Part shown: piece by piece, positions 1 through 9,538 of the stretch | How the letters are laid out: every line of letters starts with the position of its first letter | How positions within the stretch are numbered: position 1 is the stretch's first letter | NCBI GenBank assembly: GCA_047975195.1 | Contig: JBKEDB010000088.1 | Span: 1 to 47,532 of the forward strand | Source of the DNA: Cumulibacter sp047975195 | GTDB lineage: Bacteria > Actinomycetota > Actinomycetes > Mycobacteriales > Antricoccaceae | Reading direction: 5' to 3' | DNA length: 47,532 nucleotides | Notes under the pieces: generated by a model | The model's input: the letters and a program-made list of their open reading frames with translations, nothing else | Database searches by the model: none | What the model was told of the DNA's origin: nothing | Program-made: the position numbers and the translations under genes

Positions 1-416
1 CCGGCGTCCACCGCGCGTTGTGCGTCTTTCAGGCTGCCACCCTGGGGGTATTGCTTCCCCCCTGCCTGATGGGCGCGCTTGGCGATCGGGGCTGGGTCGC
101 CCACGCAGGTGACTAGCAGTGGCGTCCGTCCCTGGAGTACCCAGTCCAGTACCTCCTCGACGCGATCTTGGCCCTTGAGCATGCGCAAGAACATTTGCAA
201 TCCGAGCGGGTGGTCACTCATCGATCGGGCCTGGTCGTACTCGCGTTGCAGCCCCTCGAGGTCGTCGCCGTTCGTGGCCATCAGGCCCATTCCGCCGGCG
301 GCCGAAACAGCACCGCTCAGTGGCGCACGGGAGAACGCAGCTACGGCGGCGTTGAAGATTGGGTAATGGGCGCCCGTATCGCGCACGACGCGGTTGCCTT
401 CGAACGAATGGGACAC
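1..416 (-). CDS. Nitronate monooxygenase-like FMN oxidoreductase, N-terminal part (runs off left edge)
   Basis: I read this by translating the reverse complement of the first 416 bases. It gives an open frame of about 138 residues that continues past the window edge. Near residues 34-47 the sequence SGAVSAAGGMGLMA matches the early glycine-rich FMN-site segment of the NMO/2-nitropropane dioxygenase family. The last visible residues (KDAQRAVDAG) match the helix that precedes the ADAVVVQGxEAGGH motif, which lies outside the window. Family members oxidise nitronates or act as NAD(P)H-dependent flavin oxidoreductases; the substrate cannot be told from this part. The start is GTG at 416, six bases after AGGAGG (complement of 423-428); a second GTG at 419 is too close to that site. 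Family assignment is fairly secure, substrate unknown. Confidence 0.72.
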   Translation of the reverse strand, partial: MSHSFEGNRVVRDTGAHYPIFNAAVAAFSRAPLSGAVSAAGGMGLMATNGDDLEGLQREYDQARSMSDHPLGLQMFLRMLKGQDRVEEVLDWVLQGRTPLLVTCVGDPAPIAKRAHQAGGKQYPQGGSLKDAQRAVDA

Positions 417-457
417 CACCGACCTCCTAGAAGTAGGACAAGCACCTAACCGCACGC

Positions 458-471
458 TAAACGATCGTTCA
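458..471. promoter_or_regulatory. Palindrome upstream of the NMO-like gene, candidate TetR-family operator
   Basis: The 10-bp perfect palindrome AACGATCGTT (460-469) is extended by near-matching flanks and lies about 45 bp upstream of the minus-strand NMO-like start. Dyads of this kind around ACGATCGT are common TetR-family sites in actinobacteria. No regulator gene is visible next to it, so its use is inferred. Confidence 0.35.
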
Positions 472-479
472 GTACTTTG

Positions 480-985
480 GCAAACCGGCAGATCCACACG
501 CTCTCGCGAGCCGTGTCCGTTCGCGTCGGATCGGTCAACTGACGCAGTCGCTGGATTCTTAGGCTCGAGAGGCGGGTTTGGATCTGTCGAGTTCGCGCGA
601 AATCGGCGTTGTGGTGTGCGCGCTCGGGTGTCTCCTCTGGATGCGCACGAGGCGGCGCTGGTGTTGTGCGCGATCGTGTCGGCTGTGGTTCTTCTCGTAT
701 GTCGGGCCGGTCAGTGTCAGCTACGCGCGTCCGCGCGCGGGCGCGTGGATCCTAGACGGATCGCCTTGTGTTGTCGATAAAGTAGCAATGCCGAATGCGT
801 AGAACACCTATATATAAGGGAAAGTGGGGCGATGCCGACGTAGCTCGGCTGTGTATAAGGAGTATAAGAACGACGTAAGGTTGATCTCGTGACCAAGTCG
901 TGACCTGAGTTCGCTGCCAACGACCAGGAGTATTGCGCTTAGGGTGAGTTGATGCGCAGGTGCCGATGGACGAGGAGTTGACGTA
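480..985. other. Roughly 500-bp intergenic stretch with no convincing gene
   Basis: Several short frames exist here, but their translations are Arg/Cys/Trp-rich and resemble no family. The right half contains an AT-rich patch with three TATAAG hexamers (about 813-867) and a direct repeat TCGTGACC at 887-894 and 898-905, one helical turn apart, about 85-100 bp before the ehuB start. This is a plausible promoter and regulator region for the ehu operon, but no clear -35/-10 pair can be assigned. Confidence 0.4.
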
Positions 986-989
986 ACTG

Positions 990-1898
990 ATGAGGACTGC
1001 CACCCGTGGTACGACTCGACAGGGAAGCATCCGCACGAGGCTCGCGGCAGTCGCCGGTGTAGCGGTACTGACACTCGGGCTGACCGCGTGCGGGGACGAC
1101 GAGAGCGGGGGCGGCGACCTACCTCCGAAGGACGAAACAATCAACGTGGGCTTGGCCAATGAGCAGCCGTACGCCTACATGGATGAGAACGGCGAGGCGA
1201 CTGGGTTCTCCACCGAGGTTGCGACCGCCGTACTCAACGAAATGGGATACGAAGATCTTGAGTTTCAGGTCGTCGAGTTTGGCGACCTGATCAGTAGCTT
1301 GAACGCCGGACAGTTCGACGTGATCGCCGCGGGTATGTACCTGACGCCGGATCGCATCAAGCAGGTCGCCTTCTCCGACCCAGATTATTGCGTGCCCGAA
1401 TCATTCGCCGTGGCAGCGGGAAATCCGCATGACATCGTCGATTACCAGTCGTTCGCCGATAACCCGGATCTGACGCTCGCCGTGGCGAGTGGGACGGTCG
1501 AAGTCGACTACGCCGAAGCGGCGGGGATCCCCGAAGAGCAGTTGAAGTCGTTCAGCGGTATCGACCAGATGTATTCCGCGCTCAAGGCCGGTGAGGTCGA
1601 TGCGGCCAGTGGTACTCAGGCAACCGTCGAGGGACACGTGGCTGGCAACGAGGACACGATCGAGGCCGTTGAGCCGTTCTACCCGGAGGCAGCCGAAGGC
1701 AACGATCCGATCGTCCAGCCCTGTGGCGGGTACGCGTTCAGGCTTGAGGATCAGGCCCTCCGCGATGCCTTCAACGACCAGTTGAACACCTTCCGTGAGG
1801 ACGGCACGACCGCTGAAATCATCACGCAATACGAAGGGTTCACCGATGAGAATGTCGACATGGCGAACTCGCTGACCGTGGACGACTTCACGGGCTGA
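990..1898 (+). CDS. ehuB: Ectoine/hydroxyectoine ABC transporter, substrate-binding lipoprotein
   Basis: The 302-residue protein starts with a basic n-region and hydrophobic core, then the lipobox LTAC with the lipidated Cys at about residue 34, so it should be anchored outside the membrane. The rest is a family-3 amino-acid-type binding fold. The segment around residues 128-135 (FSDPDYCV) and the PYAY motif at residues 60-63 are typical of EhuB, which binds the compatible solutes ectoine and hydroxyectoine. The complete ehuC-ehuD-ehuA set follows directly, which strengthens the call. A stem-loop lies between this gene and ehuC. The ATG start has a GAGGAG about 12 bases upstream, which is a long spacing. 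A polar amino-acid specificity is the main alternative. Confidence 0.85.
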   Translation: MRTATRGTTRQGSIRTRLAAVAGVAVLTLGLTACGDDESGGGDLPPKDETINVGLANEQPYAYMDENGEATGFSTEVATAVLNEMGYEDLEFQVVEFGDLISSLNAGQFDVIAAGMYLTPDRIKQVAFSDPDYCVPESFAVAAGNPHDIVDYQSFADNPDLTLAVASGTVEVDYAEAAGIPEEQLKSFSGIDQMYSALKAGEVDAASGTQATVEGHVAGNEDTIEAVEPFYPEAAEGNDPIVQPCGGYAFRLEDQALRDAFNDQLNTFREDGTTAEIITQYEGFTDENVDMANSLTVDDFTG

Positions 1899-1909
1899 TC
1901 AGTCCGACT

Positions 1910-1959
1910 CGCGTGCCCTGAGGCCCAGCCGATGCGAACCGGCAGTCTCGGGGCACGCG
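1910..1959 (+). terminator. Stem-loop between ehuB and ehuC (attenuator or mRNA-stabilising hairpin)
   Basis: The arms at 1910-1922 and 1947-1959 pair over 13 bp with one G-U, and the 24-base loop holds a second small stem. There is no T-tract, so it is unlikely to stop transcription fully. Hairpins at this point often protect the upstream binding-protein message, giving more SBP than permease; that role is inferred. Confidence 0.6.
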
Positions 1960-1978
1960 ACATCTGTGCCGGAGGTGG

Positions 1979-2734
1979 GTGAGGCCCGTGAATGACGTGT
2001 TGCTTAACGGCAATCAGTACAAGCTGCTGATCGAGGCGTCCTGGGTGACCGTGCAGCTGCTGCTGTATTCATTTGTGTTCGGGTGCGTGCTCGCGTTGAT
2101 CCTCGCGATTGCGAGATTGTCCGATATCAAGTGGATCCGCGGGATCGCGCTCGTCGTCGTCGAGTTTGCTCGCGGGATCTCCTCGATCATCCTGCTGTTC
2201 ATCATCGCTATCGCGATCCCTTATCTGTCAGGGATCAAACAGCCACCGTTGATTCTGCTAGCGACGATCGCATTGGGAATCAACATGGGAGGGTATGGCG
2301 CGGAGATTATTCGCGGAGCAATTCAGTCAGTACCCCCCGGGCAGACCGAGGCCGCGATCTCGCTGAACCTCAGCCCGCTTCAGCGTCTGCGGCACGTGAT
2401 CCTGCCTCAAGCGATGAGAGTAATTCTCCCGCCGATGGGTAACTTGACGATCGAGATCCTCAAAGGCACTGCGCTGGTCAGCCTCGTCGGCGTCGCCGAC
2501 ATCATGCAAATGTCCAACAATATCCGGCAACAGCAGTTGGCCACTGGAATCGGAACACTGCCGATGCTGCTGCTGAACGTGCTCGTGCTGTACTTCCTCA
2601 TCGCCCAGCTGATTAATCTGATCTTCCGGGTTGCCGAGTGGCGCGTGGACCGTCGGATGCGCGGCAATCCGGCGCTGACCGACGAAGAAGCGGCTGAGGC
2701 TATGACGAAACTCGGACTGGAGCCCGCGCGATGA
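1979..2734 (+). CDS. ehuC: Ectoine/hydroxyectoine ABC transporter, permease subunit EhuC
   Basis: This 251-residue protein has about five hydrophobic segments and the HisM-type permease signature. The EAA loop, which contacts the ATPase, is seen as GQTEAAISLNLSPLQ followed by VILPQAMRVILPPMGN. It would form the membrane channel with EhuD. Start choice is uncertain: GGAGG at 1971-1975 is only three bases from the GTG at 1979 and twelve from an in-frame GTG at 1988. The stop overlaps the ehuD start (ATGA), indicating translational coupling. Confidence 0.83.
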   Translation: MRPVNDVLLNGNQYKLLIEASWVTVQLLLYSFVFGCVLALILAIARLSDIKWIRGIALVVVEFARGISSIILLFIIAIAIPYLSGIKQPPLILLATIALGINMGGYGAEIIRGAIQSVPPGQTEAAISLNLSPLQRLRHVILPQAMRVILPPMGNLTIEILKGTALVSLVGVADIMQMSNNIRQQQLATGIGTLPMLLLNVLVLYFLIAQLINLIFRVAEWRVDRRMRGNPALTDEEAAEAMTKLGLEPAR

Positions 2735-3567
2735 CGGGGGCAGACACCGAGATTGACGAGACGGAGTACCGTCCGCACCGGCGTTGGTACACACGTGCCG
2801 ACATCGTCATCCCGATCGTGCTCATCGTGCTCGGGTATGTACTGCTGATTGCCCTGGTCGAGCCGAACAACTTCTTCCGTCCGGAGATGGAAGCTCCAAG
2901 CGGGCTGATCAAGTTCGATTGGGACTACTTCTTCGGCCTGGTGCCGTTGATGCTGCAGGGTCTACTCGTCACGGTCCGGGCCACGCTGCTGGGATTCGCT
3001 GTCGCGGTGGTACTTGGGTTTTTCCTCGCGCTCGGAAGGCGTTCGCGATTCCGCGTGCTGAGTTGGCCGATGGCGTTCATCATCGAGTTCATTCGCTCCA
3101 CCCCGCTGTTGGTGCAGTTGGTTTTCTGGCAGGCGTTGTCGCGGGCGATGGACCTCAACATTTCTGCGGTAACCGTGTTGGCCATCGGATTGGGTATCCA
3201 CTATGCGACGTATACCTCGGAGGCATACCGCGCCGGCATCAACAGCGTCGATGCAGGACAGTGGGAGGCGGCGACGGCTCTCAACCTCGGCCCGGTAACG
3301 ACCTGGACGCGGGTGATCATTCCGCAGGCTGTGCCGAACGTCCTGCCCGCGCTGGGAAACAACTTCGTCGCGGCGTTCAAGGACGCGCCGATGGGCGTCG
3401 CGGTCAGTGTGCCTGGCTTGCTGCTGTTCGCCAACACCATCAAGGCCGACCAATTCCGCACGGTCGAGCCGTACCTGCTCATCGGTATCGGCTTCCTGAT
3501 GATGAGCATTCCCGCCGCATGGCTGGTCCGCAGACTGGAAAGAAAGGTCGCGTATGAGCGCGTCTGA
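2731..3567 (+). CDS. ehuD: Ectoine/hydroxyectoine ABC transporter, permease subunit EhuD
   Basis: This 278-residue second permease has a long N-terminal cytoplasmic lead (about 25 residues, acidic) before the first membrane segment. It carries the EAA loop WEAATALNLGPVTTW followed by IIPQAVPNVLPALGN. It pairs with EhuC. The ATG start lies inside the ehuC stop, and its own 3' end overlaps the ehuA start by 14 bp, so ehuC-ehuD-ehuA form one tightly coupled unit. The C-terminus (ERKVAYERV) is basic and cytoplasmic. Confidence 0.83.
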   Translation: MTGADTEIDETEYRPHRRWYTRADIVIPIVLIVLGYVLLIALVEPNNFFRPEMEAPSGLIKFDWDYFFGLVPLMLQGLLVTVRATLLGFAVAVVLGFFLALGRRSRFRVLSWPMAFIIEFIRSTPLLVQLVFWQALSRAMDLNISAVTVLAIGLGIHYATYTSEAYRAGINSVDAGQWEAATALNLGPVTTWTRVIIPQAVPNVLPALGNNFVAAFKDAPMGVAVSVPGLLLFANTIKADQFRTVEPYLLIGIGFLMMSIPAAWLVRRLERKVAYERV

Positions 3568-4366
3568 GCACGTGAACGTTAGCCAGGAGCAGCAGGGTGC
3601 TGCTGGTGTGCGCTTTCGCGAGGTGAGTAAGGCATTCGGCTCCAACATCGTACTGCGCGAGCTCGACCTCGATGTCGCACCTGGAGAGCGCGTGGTGATC
3701 ATTGGGCCCTCCGGTTCAGGTAAGACCACCATCCTGCGCGTTGCGATGACATTGGAACGACCCGATTCGGGGACGGTGGAGGTCGGCGGCGAGCACCTGT
3801 ACCACGAATGGCATGGCGACAAGTTACGCCCGGCCCGGGAGAAGCACATCCGAGCGGTGCGTTCGGAGATTGGCATGGTCTTCCAGCATTTCAACCTTTT
3901 CCCGCATATGACGGCGCTGGAGAACATCATGCTGGCGCCGATGAAAGTACATGGAAAGTCCCGCGAAGAGGCCCGGGTGCAGGGTATGGAGTTGCTGGCG
4001 AAGGTTGGCCTGGTGCGTGCGGCAAATCAGACCCCGGGCCAGCTGTCCGGTGGCCAGCAGCAGCGGGTTGCGATCGCGCGCTCGTTGGCGACCGAACCTC
4101 GGCTGATGCTCTTCGACGAGGTCACCTCGGCGCTCGATCCAGAGCTGGTCGGTGAGGTCCTCGCCGTACTGCGGGACATCGCCGAGGAAGGGCGCACCAC
4201 GATGATGCTGGTGACCCACGAGATGGGGTTTGCCCGGGATATAGCCGATCGAGTGTTGATGTTCGATTCCGGCCAGGTCGTCGAGTCAGGAACACCGTCG
4301 AAACTGTTCGATGCCCCCGAACATGAGCGCACAAAGTCCTTCCTCGGCGCAGTGCGCCGGCACTGA
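3554..4366 (+). CDS. ehuA: Ectoine/hydroxyectoine ABC transporter, ATP-binding subunit
   Basis: The 270-residue ATPase shows Walker A GPSGSGKT (51-58), the ABC signature LSGGQ (164-168), Walker B LMLFDE (184-189) and the H-loop VTHEMGF. It belongs to the polar amino-acid (HisP/GlnQ) class. A short insertion at about residues 80-103 before the Q-loop, ending in EKHIRAVRSEIGMVFQHFN, is characteristic of EhuA. It would power import of ectoine for osmoprotection or as carbon and nitrogen source. No ectoine catabolic (eut) or synthesis (ect) genes are seen nearby, so uptake alone is encoded here. Confidence 0.85.
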   Translation: MSASEHVNVSQEQQGAAGVRFREVSKAFGSNIVLRELDLDVAPGERVVIIGPSGSGKTTILRVAMTLERPDSGTVEVGGEHLYHEWHGDKLRPAREKHIRAVRSEIGMVFQHFNLFPHMTALENIMLAPMKVHGKSREEARVQGMELLAKVGLVRAANQTPGQLSGGQQQRVAIARSLATEPRLMLFDEVTSALDPELVGEVLAVLRDIAEEGRTTMMLVTHEMGFARDIADRVLMFDSGQVVESGTPSKLFDAPEHERTKSFLGAVRRH

Positions 4367-4408
4367 GATGAGGTTGCTTGAGCCCACGTGCAGTGCCAAT
4401 CTGGGCCC

Positions 4409-4756
4409 ATGACTGGATACCACGATCATTCCGATGTTAAGTACATGCGCGACATCCGCAAGAGCGCGCCTCGTGAGTTCGATGCCTGGCTCAACCTGGA
4501 CAAAATCGTCCAGATCGAGGACGGTGCGATCCCACGCAAGTACCGCGAACTGATCGCGCTCGCCGTCGCGCACGCGACGCAATGCGTTTACTGTCTGGAC
4601 GCGCACGCTGCCGGCGCCGTGAAGGCTGGTGCCACCAAGGAGGAGGTAGCCGAGACCTCGATGCTGGCTGCCGCGTTGCGGGCCGGAGCGGGAGCTTCGC
4701 ACGGCATGCTCGCGATGAAGTTCTTTGAGGAGCATTCCGCGCCTACTGAGGACTGA
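4409..4756 (+). CDS. Carboxymuconolactone decarboxylase / AhpD-family protein
   Basis: This small protein of 115 residues carries the family's redox motif CVYCLDAH with CxxC plus a following His, within the helical AhpD-like fold (ATQCVYCLDAHAAGAV). Members are peroxidase-type alkylhydroperoxidases or decarboxylases; with a CxxC motif a thiol-peroxidase or reductase role is more likely than decarboxylation. The ATG at 4409 is preferred because an in-frame GTG at 4388 adds only unconserved residues; neither has a strong ribosome site. It lies 42 bp after ehuA on the same strand and may be co-transcribed up to the terminator at 4856. Confidence 0.75.
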   Translation: MTGYHDHSDVKYMRDIRKSAPREFDAWLNLDKIVQIEDGAIPRKYRELIALAVAHATQCVYCLDAHAAGAVKAGATKEEVAETSMLAAALRAGAGASHGMLAMKFFEEHSAPTED

Positions 4757-4788
4757 TCTGCCTACTGGGGATTGATCCGCCTACTGAG
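4741..4788 (+). repeat. 19-bp short tandem repeat overlapping the end of the AhpD-like gene
   Basis: The unit GCCTACTGAGGACTGATCT recurs with a 19-bp period at 4741, 4760 and (partial, 10 bp) 4779. The first copy includes the last codons and stop of the AhpD-like gene, so slippage would add sequence after the stop only. Confidence 0.7.
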
Positions 4789-4855
4789 GCCCCGAGGCCC
4801 TGAGGCCGCGCCGAGGGCTGAAGCGTGTGCTGACGCCGCAAAGTTCGCACAGATA

Positions 4856-4908
4856 TCGAGGCGGCATCGCTGTATGTGCGATGCCGCCTCGAATTTTCTG
4901 CGTTTTTT
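4856..4908 (+). terminator. Strong intrinsic terminator after the ehu/AhpD-like genes
   Basis: Perfect 15-bp arms (4856-4870 and 4878-4892) flank a 7-base loop, followed by a T-rich stretch including six consecutive T (4903-4908). It is the most canonical rho-independent terminator in the window and fits as the end of the ehu transcript. Confidence 0.9.
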
Positions 4909-4969
4909 GCGCGCTACCGTGCAGCCTTCCCACGAGAGCTAGCTCTAGGTCGGGGTCTCGGGGCGCAGG

Positions 4970-5018
4970 GCTAGAGCGAAGCCGGGTTCCCGCGGCGTAG
5001 CGCTAGAGCGAGGCCGGG
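4970..5018. repeat. Imperfect direct repeat between convergent genes
   Basis: GCTAGAGCGAAGCCGGG at 4970-4986 recurs as GCTAGAGCGAGGCCGGG at 5002-5018, a 32-bp period. The stretch from 4909 to 5073 holds no gene. Confidence 0.6.
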
Positions 5019-5073
5019 GATTCTCGCGAGGTAGAACTGCACCGCGACGATCGCGGACCTGCTATCGGCTCAG

Positions 5074-5535
5074 TTACGCCTTGGGTGCGTCGTCACCAGC
5101 GGCAGGAGGGGGCGTGTCGCCATTGGCGGGAGGCGTGGGGGTATCGCTACCGGTGCCAGTCGGTGGCGTGTCGACTCCGTCGCTGGGCTGCGCGTCCGAA
5201 CCCTTACCGCGGGCGTCGTTGATCTTGGACTGGATGTCCTCGATCAGCGGTGAGGCCTTGTCCTTGAGTTGCTGCGCGTAAGGAGCGGCCTTCTCCTTCG
5301 CCTGCTGAGCGTACGGCTGCGCCTTCTCCTTGGCCTGCTGCGCGTAGGGCTGAGCCTTCTCCTTCAGGTCTGTCAGAATCGGTTCGACCTTAGCTTTCAG
5401 GTCATTGAACACCGGACCGGCGTGCTCCTTGACCAGGCCAAAGAGTTCCTCAGCTTTTGCCTTGATCTCGTCGATCGGCTTGTCCGTACCCGGAGTGGGC
5501 TTCGTCGGCTCGTGGGCGTTGTTCTCGCTGGTCAT
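5074..5535 (-). CDS. Small protein with 11-residue amphipathic helical repeats (apolipoprotein/LEA-like)
   Basis: I do not recognise a named family. From the ATG at 5535 (AGGAGA about 8 bases upstream) the protein has 153 residues and no signal peptide. Residues 25-101 consist of seven in-register 11-residue units of the form K-x-K-A-x-P-(hydrophobic)-x-x-x-(hydrophobic), with an eighth weaker unit to residue 112; three central units are almost identical (KEKAQPYAQQA twice, KEKAAPYAQQL). The 11-mer period with Lys on one face and Leu/Ile/Val/Tyr on the other predicts a long amphipathic helix, as in apolipoproteins, perilipins and LEA proteins. Residues 113-153 are a Pro/Thr/Asp/Gly-rich acidic tail. 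It may coat membranes or lipid droplets or act as a desiccation protectant; this is inference. Confidence 0.7.
   Translation of the reverse strand: MTSENNAHEPTKPTPGTDKPIDEIKAKAEELFGLVKEHAGPVFNDLKAKVEPILTDLKEKAQPYAQQAKEKAQPYAQQAKEKAAPYAQQLKDKASPLIEDIQSKINDARGKGSDAQPSDGVDTPPTGTGSDTPTPPANGDTPPPAAGDDAPKA
5200..5463 (-). repeat. 33-bp coding tandem repeats encoding the 11-mers
   Basis: This stretch encodes residues 25-112 of the preceding protein as consecutive 33-bp units. The middle units are nearly identical at DNA level, which suggests expansion by slippage or unequal recombination, while the outer units have diverged. Confidence 0.75.
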
Positions 5536-5612
5536 GGCTACGTCTCCTGTGGGGGGGGTGGTTCTGCATACCGTTTTACCCAGTTTTCGCAGCGTCGGCA
5601 CGCCCAGATGGC

Positions 5613-5647
5613 GAATGGCCCGGATTCGACAAGAATCCGGGCCATTC
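5613..5647 (-). terminator. Perfect hairpin downstream of the MFS exporter gene
   Basis: 15-bp perfect arms (5613-5627 and 5633-5647) enclose a 5-base loop, 30 bp after the exporter stop on the minus strand. No T-tract follows, so termination strength is uncertain. Confidence 0.65.
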
Positions 5648-5677
5648 ACCTCACACACGCCGTACGGCGCGGGCGAA

Positions 5678-7225
5678 CTAGTGCATCATCACCTCGGGGC
5701 GAGGCTCGTCGCCCTCGGGAAGTTCGGGCTTCTTCTTCGGCAGCATGAACGCCGGGATCAGCGTCAGCACCAGCAGGCACAGCGCGACGGTAAAGGTCGT
5801 CGCGAAGCCGTCCGCGGAGAACTCCAGCGCCTTGGCGAAGAAACCTTCGATACCGTCAGGGCCGACCTGCTGTACAAGTTCGCCCATCACTTGCTCGTCA
5901 TTCGCTGCAGCCTGCGCCAGCCCGATCTCCGGGTGGTTGAGCATCTGGTTGGTCAGCACAACCGACATGACCGCGGTGCCGATCGAACCGGCCGTCTGCT
6001 GCACGATGTTCATCAATGTCGTACCGCGCGCGATCTCGTGGTCGGTGAGCGTCTGCATCGCGACGGTCATGATCGGCATCATCGTGGCGCCGAGGCCCAG
6101 ACCCATCACGAACAGTGAACTCAGCAGCAGCACGTACGACGTGTCGGCGCTGACCTGGGTGAAGGTGAACAGCCCGATAGCGGCTAGCACCAGACCCACC
6201 GGGACGATCTTGCCGGCGCCCGCCTTGTCGGCGATCTTGCCGGCGATCGGCATGGTGATCATCGCGCCGATACCCTGCGGGGCCAACAGCAGACCAGTGG
6301 CGAGGGTCTCTTCACCGCGTACCTGCAGGAAGTACGACGGGAACAGCAGTCCCGCACCGAAGAACGCGATCGCGAACAGCGTCATGCAGATGACCGCGAA
6401 CGTCAGGTTCTTGTTCTTGAACAGCGTCAGGTGTATCAGCGGGTTGGTCTTGCGCAGCGAGTAGAACACAAAGGTCACCACCAGCACGAGGCCGATGATC
6501 GCCGGGATCAGTACCTTCGCTGACGCGACCGTGCCCTCCTCGGGGATGGTCGACACGCCGAACAAGAAGGCAGCGAGGCCCGGCGATAGCAGCAGCATGC
6601 CGACGAAATCAAAGGACTCGGACGGGTGCGGAGCGTCCTTGGGCAGCACGACGATCGCGTAGATCAGCGCGATCAGGCCGATCGGCAGATTGATCAGGAA
6701 GATCCAGTGCCAGCTCGCGGACTCGATCAACCAGCCGCCGAGGATCGGGCCGCCGATCGGGCCCAGCAGCATCGGGATGCCCAGCACGGCCATGACCTGG
6801 CCAATGCGCCGTGGACCGGCCGCGCGCGTCATGATGGTCATACCGACGGGCATCAGCATGCCGCCACCGAGGCCCTGAAGCACCCGGAACGCGATCAGTG
6901 ATTCGATGCTCCACGCCAGGGAACACAACACCGACCCGGCCACGAACAAGGTCAGCGCCATCAGGTAGAGCCGTTTGGTGCCGAACCTGTCGGCGGCCCA
7001 ACCGGTCATCGGGATGACTGTCGCCAGCGCCAGCGTGTAGCCGGTCATCGTCCACGCGACGGTGGCGTACGTCGCGCCGAACTCGGCCTGGAAAGTGGGT
7101 AGTGCGATGCTGACGACGGTCACGTCGAGAATCGACATGATCGCGCCGAGCACCACGACGCCGGCGATCTTTAGAACGCGCGCGTCGAGCTTGTCGGCGC
7201 CCGCCGACTGCACAGGGGTACTCAC
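5678..7225 (-). CDS. DHA2-family (14-TM) major facilitator drug:H+ antiporter, EmrB/QacA type
   Basis: From the GTG at 7225 the protein has 515 residues with about fourteen hydrophobic segments, the usual length for DHA2 exporters. The first membrane segment contains LDVTVVSIALP, the DHA2 hallmark, followed by loop motif A (GWAADRFGTKR) and motif C-like G-rich stretches (GPIGGPILGGWLIE). The C-terminus is charged (KKKPELPEGDEP). Such proteins export hydrophobic drugs or dyes using the proton gradient; the substrate is not readable. A start at 7288 would add an unconserved Arg-rich lead; GTG at 7225 has a GAGG about 10 bases upstream. It is divergent from typA with 230 bp between starts, and no adjacent regulator is seen. 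Confidence 0.85.
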   Translation of the reverse strand: MSTPVQSAGADKLDARVLKIAGVVVLGAIMSILDVTVVSIALPTFQAEFGATYATVAWTMTGYTLALATVIPMTGWAADRFGTKRLYLMALTLFVAGSVLCSLAWSIESLIAFRVLQGLGGGMLMPVGMTIMTRAAGPRRIGQVMAVLGIPMLLGPIGGPILGGWLIESASWHWIFLINLPIGLIALIYAIVVLPKDAPHPSESFDFVGMLLLSPGLAAFLFGVSTIPEEGTVASAKVLIPAIIGLVLVVTFVFYSLRKTNPLIHLTLFKNKNLTFAVICMTLFAIAFFGAGLLFPSYFLQVRGEETLATGLLLAPQGIGAMITMPIAGKIADKAGAGKIVPVGLVLAAIGLFTFTQVSADTSYVLLLSSLFVMGLGLGATMMPIMTVAMQTLTDHEIARGTTLMNIVQQTAGSIGTAVMSVVLTNQMLNHPEIGLAQAAANDEQVMGELVQQVGPDGIEGFFAKALEFSADGFATTFTVALCLLVLTLIPAFMLPKKKPELPEGDEPRPEVMMH

Positions 7226-7330
7226 GGTGAGAGTCCTCAAGGTCGTATCGAACCGCTCGAGGTTTGCCCCGCGCGGTGAGGGAAGCAACCGTTCCTAACG
7301 GCGCTCGCGAGGAAATTCTAAGTCGGTTGT

Positions 7331-7343
7331 TGCACGGAGTGCA
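7331..7343. promoter_or_regulatory. Short dyad between the exporter and typA
   Basis: TGCAC-GGA-GTGCA lies in the divergent intergenic region, next to an A/T-rich stretch (7344-7356). It could be an operator for the exporter, but no regulator gene is linked and the call is weak. Confidence 0.25.
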
Positions 7344-7455
7344 TCTATTTTTATTGCGACCTGCGTCGCTTAGCCCAGCCAGGCGCGGCTAGTGGAATTA
7401 ACCTTGTTGGGTTGCCGTGCGGGCCCGCGGGCGACGCCCATCATCGAGGAGCCGA

Positions 7456-9357
<1,902 letters not shown>

Positions 9358-9450
9358 GTCACGCGCGGCGCCACTGAATGACAGTGAGTTACACGCGGCG
9401 CGACGGGCCGCACGCCGCAGACCGGTAGGTATCGCGCTCTACGCGACCGA

Positions 9451-9488
9451 CAGCGAGCTTCCGCAGCGTTCTGCGCGGAAGCTCGCTG
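9451..9488. terminator. Bidirectional terminator between typA and the SBP lipoprotein gene
   Basis: Perfect 14-bp arms (9451-9464 and 9475-9488) around a 10-base loop lie between two converging genes. No clear T-tract. Confidence 0.7.
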
Positions 9489-9538
9489 TGATCTCGAACT
9501 ACGAGGTGGTCGACCCGCCGTCGGGGCACTCGAGCCGA

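Noticed and set aside
578..802. Open frame of 74 codons in the ehu upstream region
   Set aside because: Cys/Arg/Trp-rich translation, no ribosome site and no family resemblance; typical of GC-rich non-coding DNA.
2962..3930. Long minus-strand frame opposite ehuD/ehuA
   Set aside because: It is the antisense shadow of clear transporter genes; the translation is low in hydrophobic residues and resembles nothing known.
5073..5658. Longer start at 5658 for the 11-mer repeat protein
   Set aside because: The added residues span the hairpin at 5613-5647 and have no ribosome site, whereas ATG 5535 has one.
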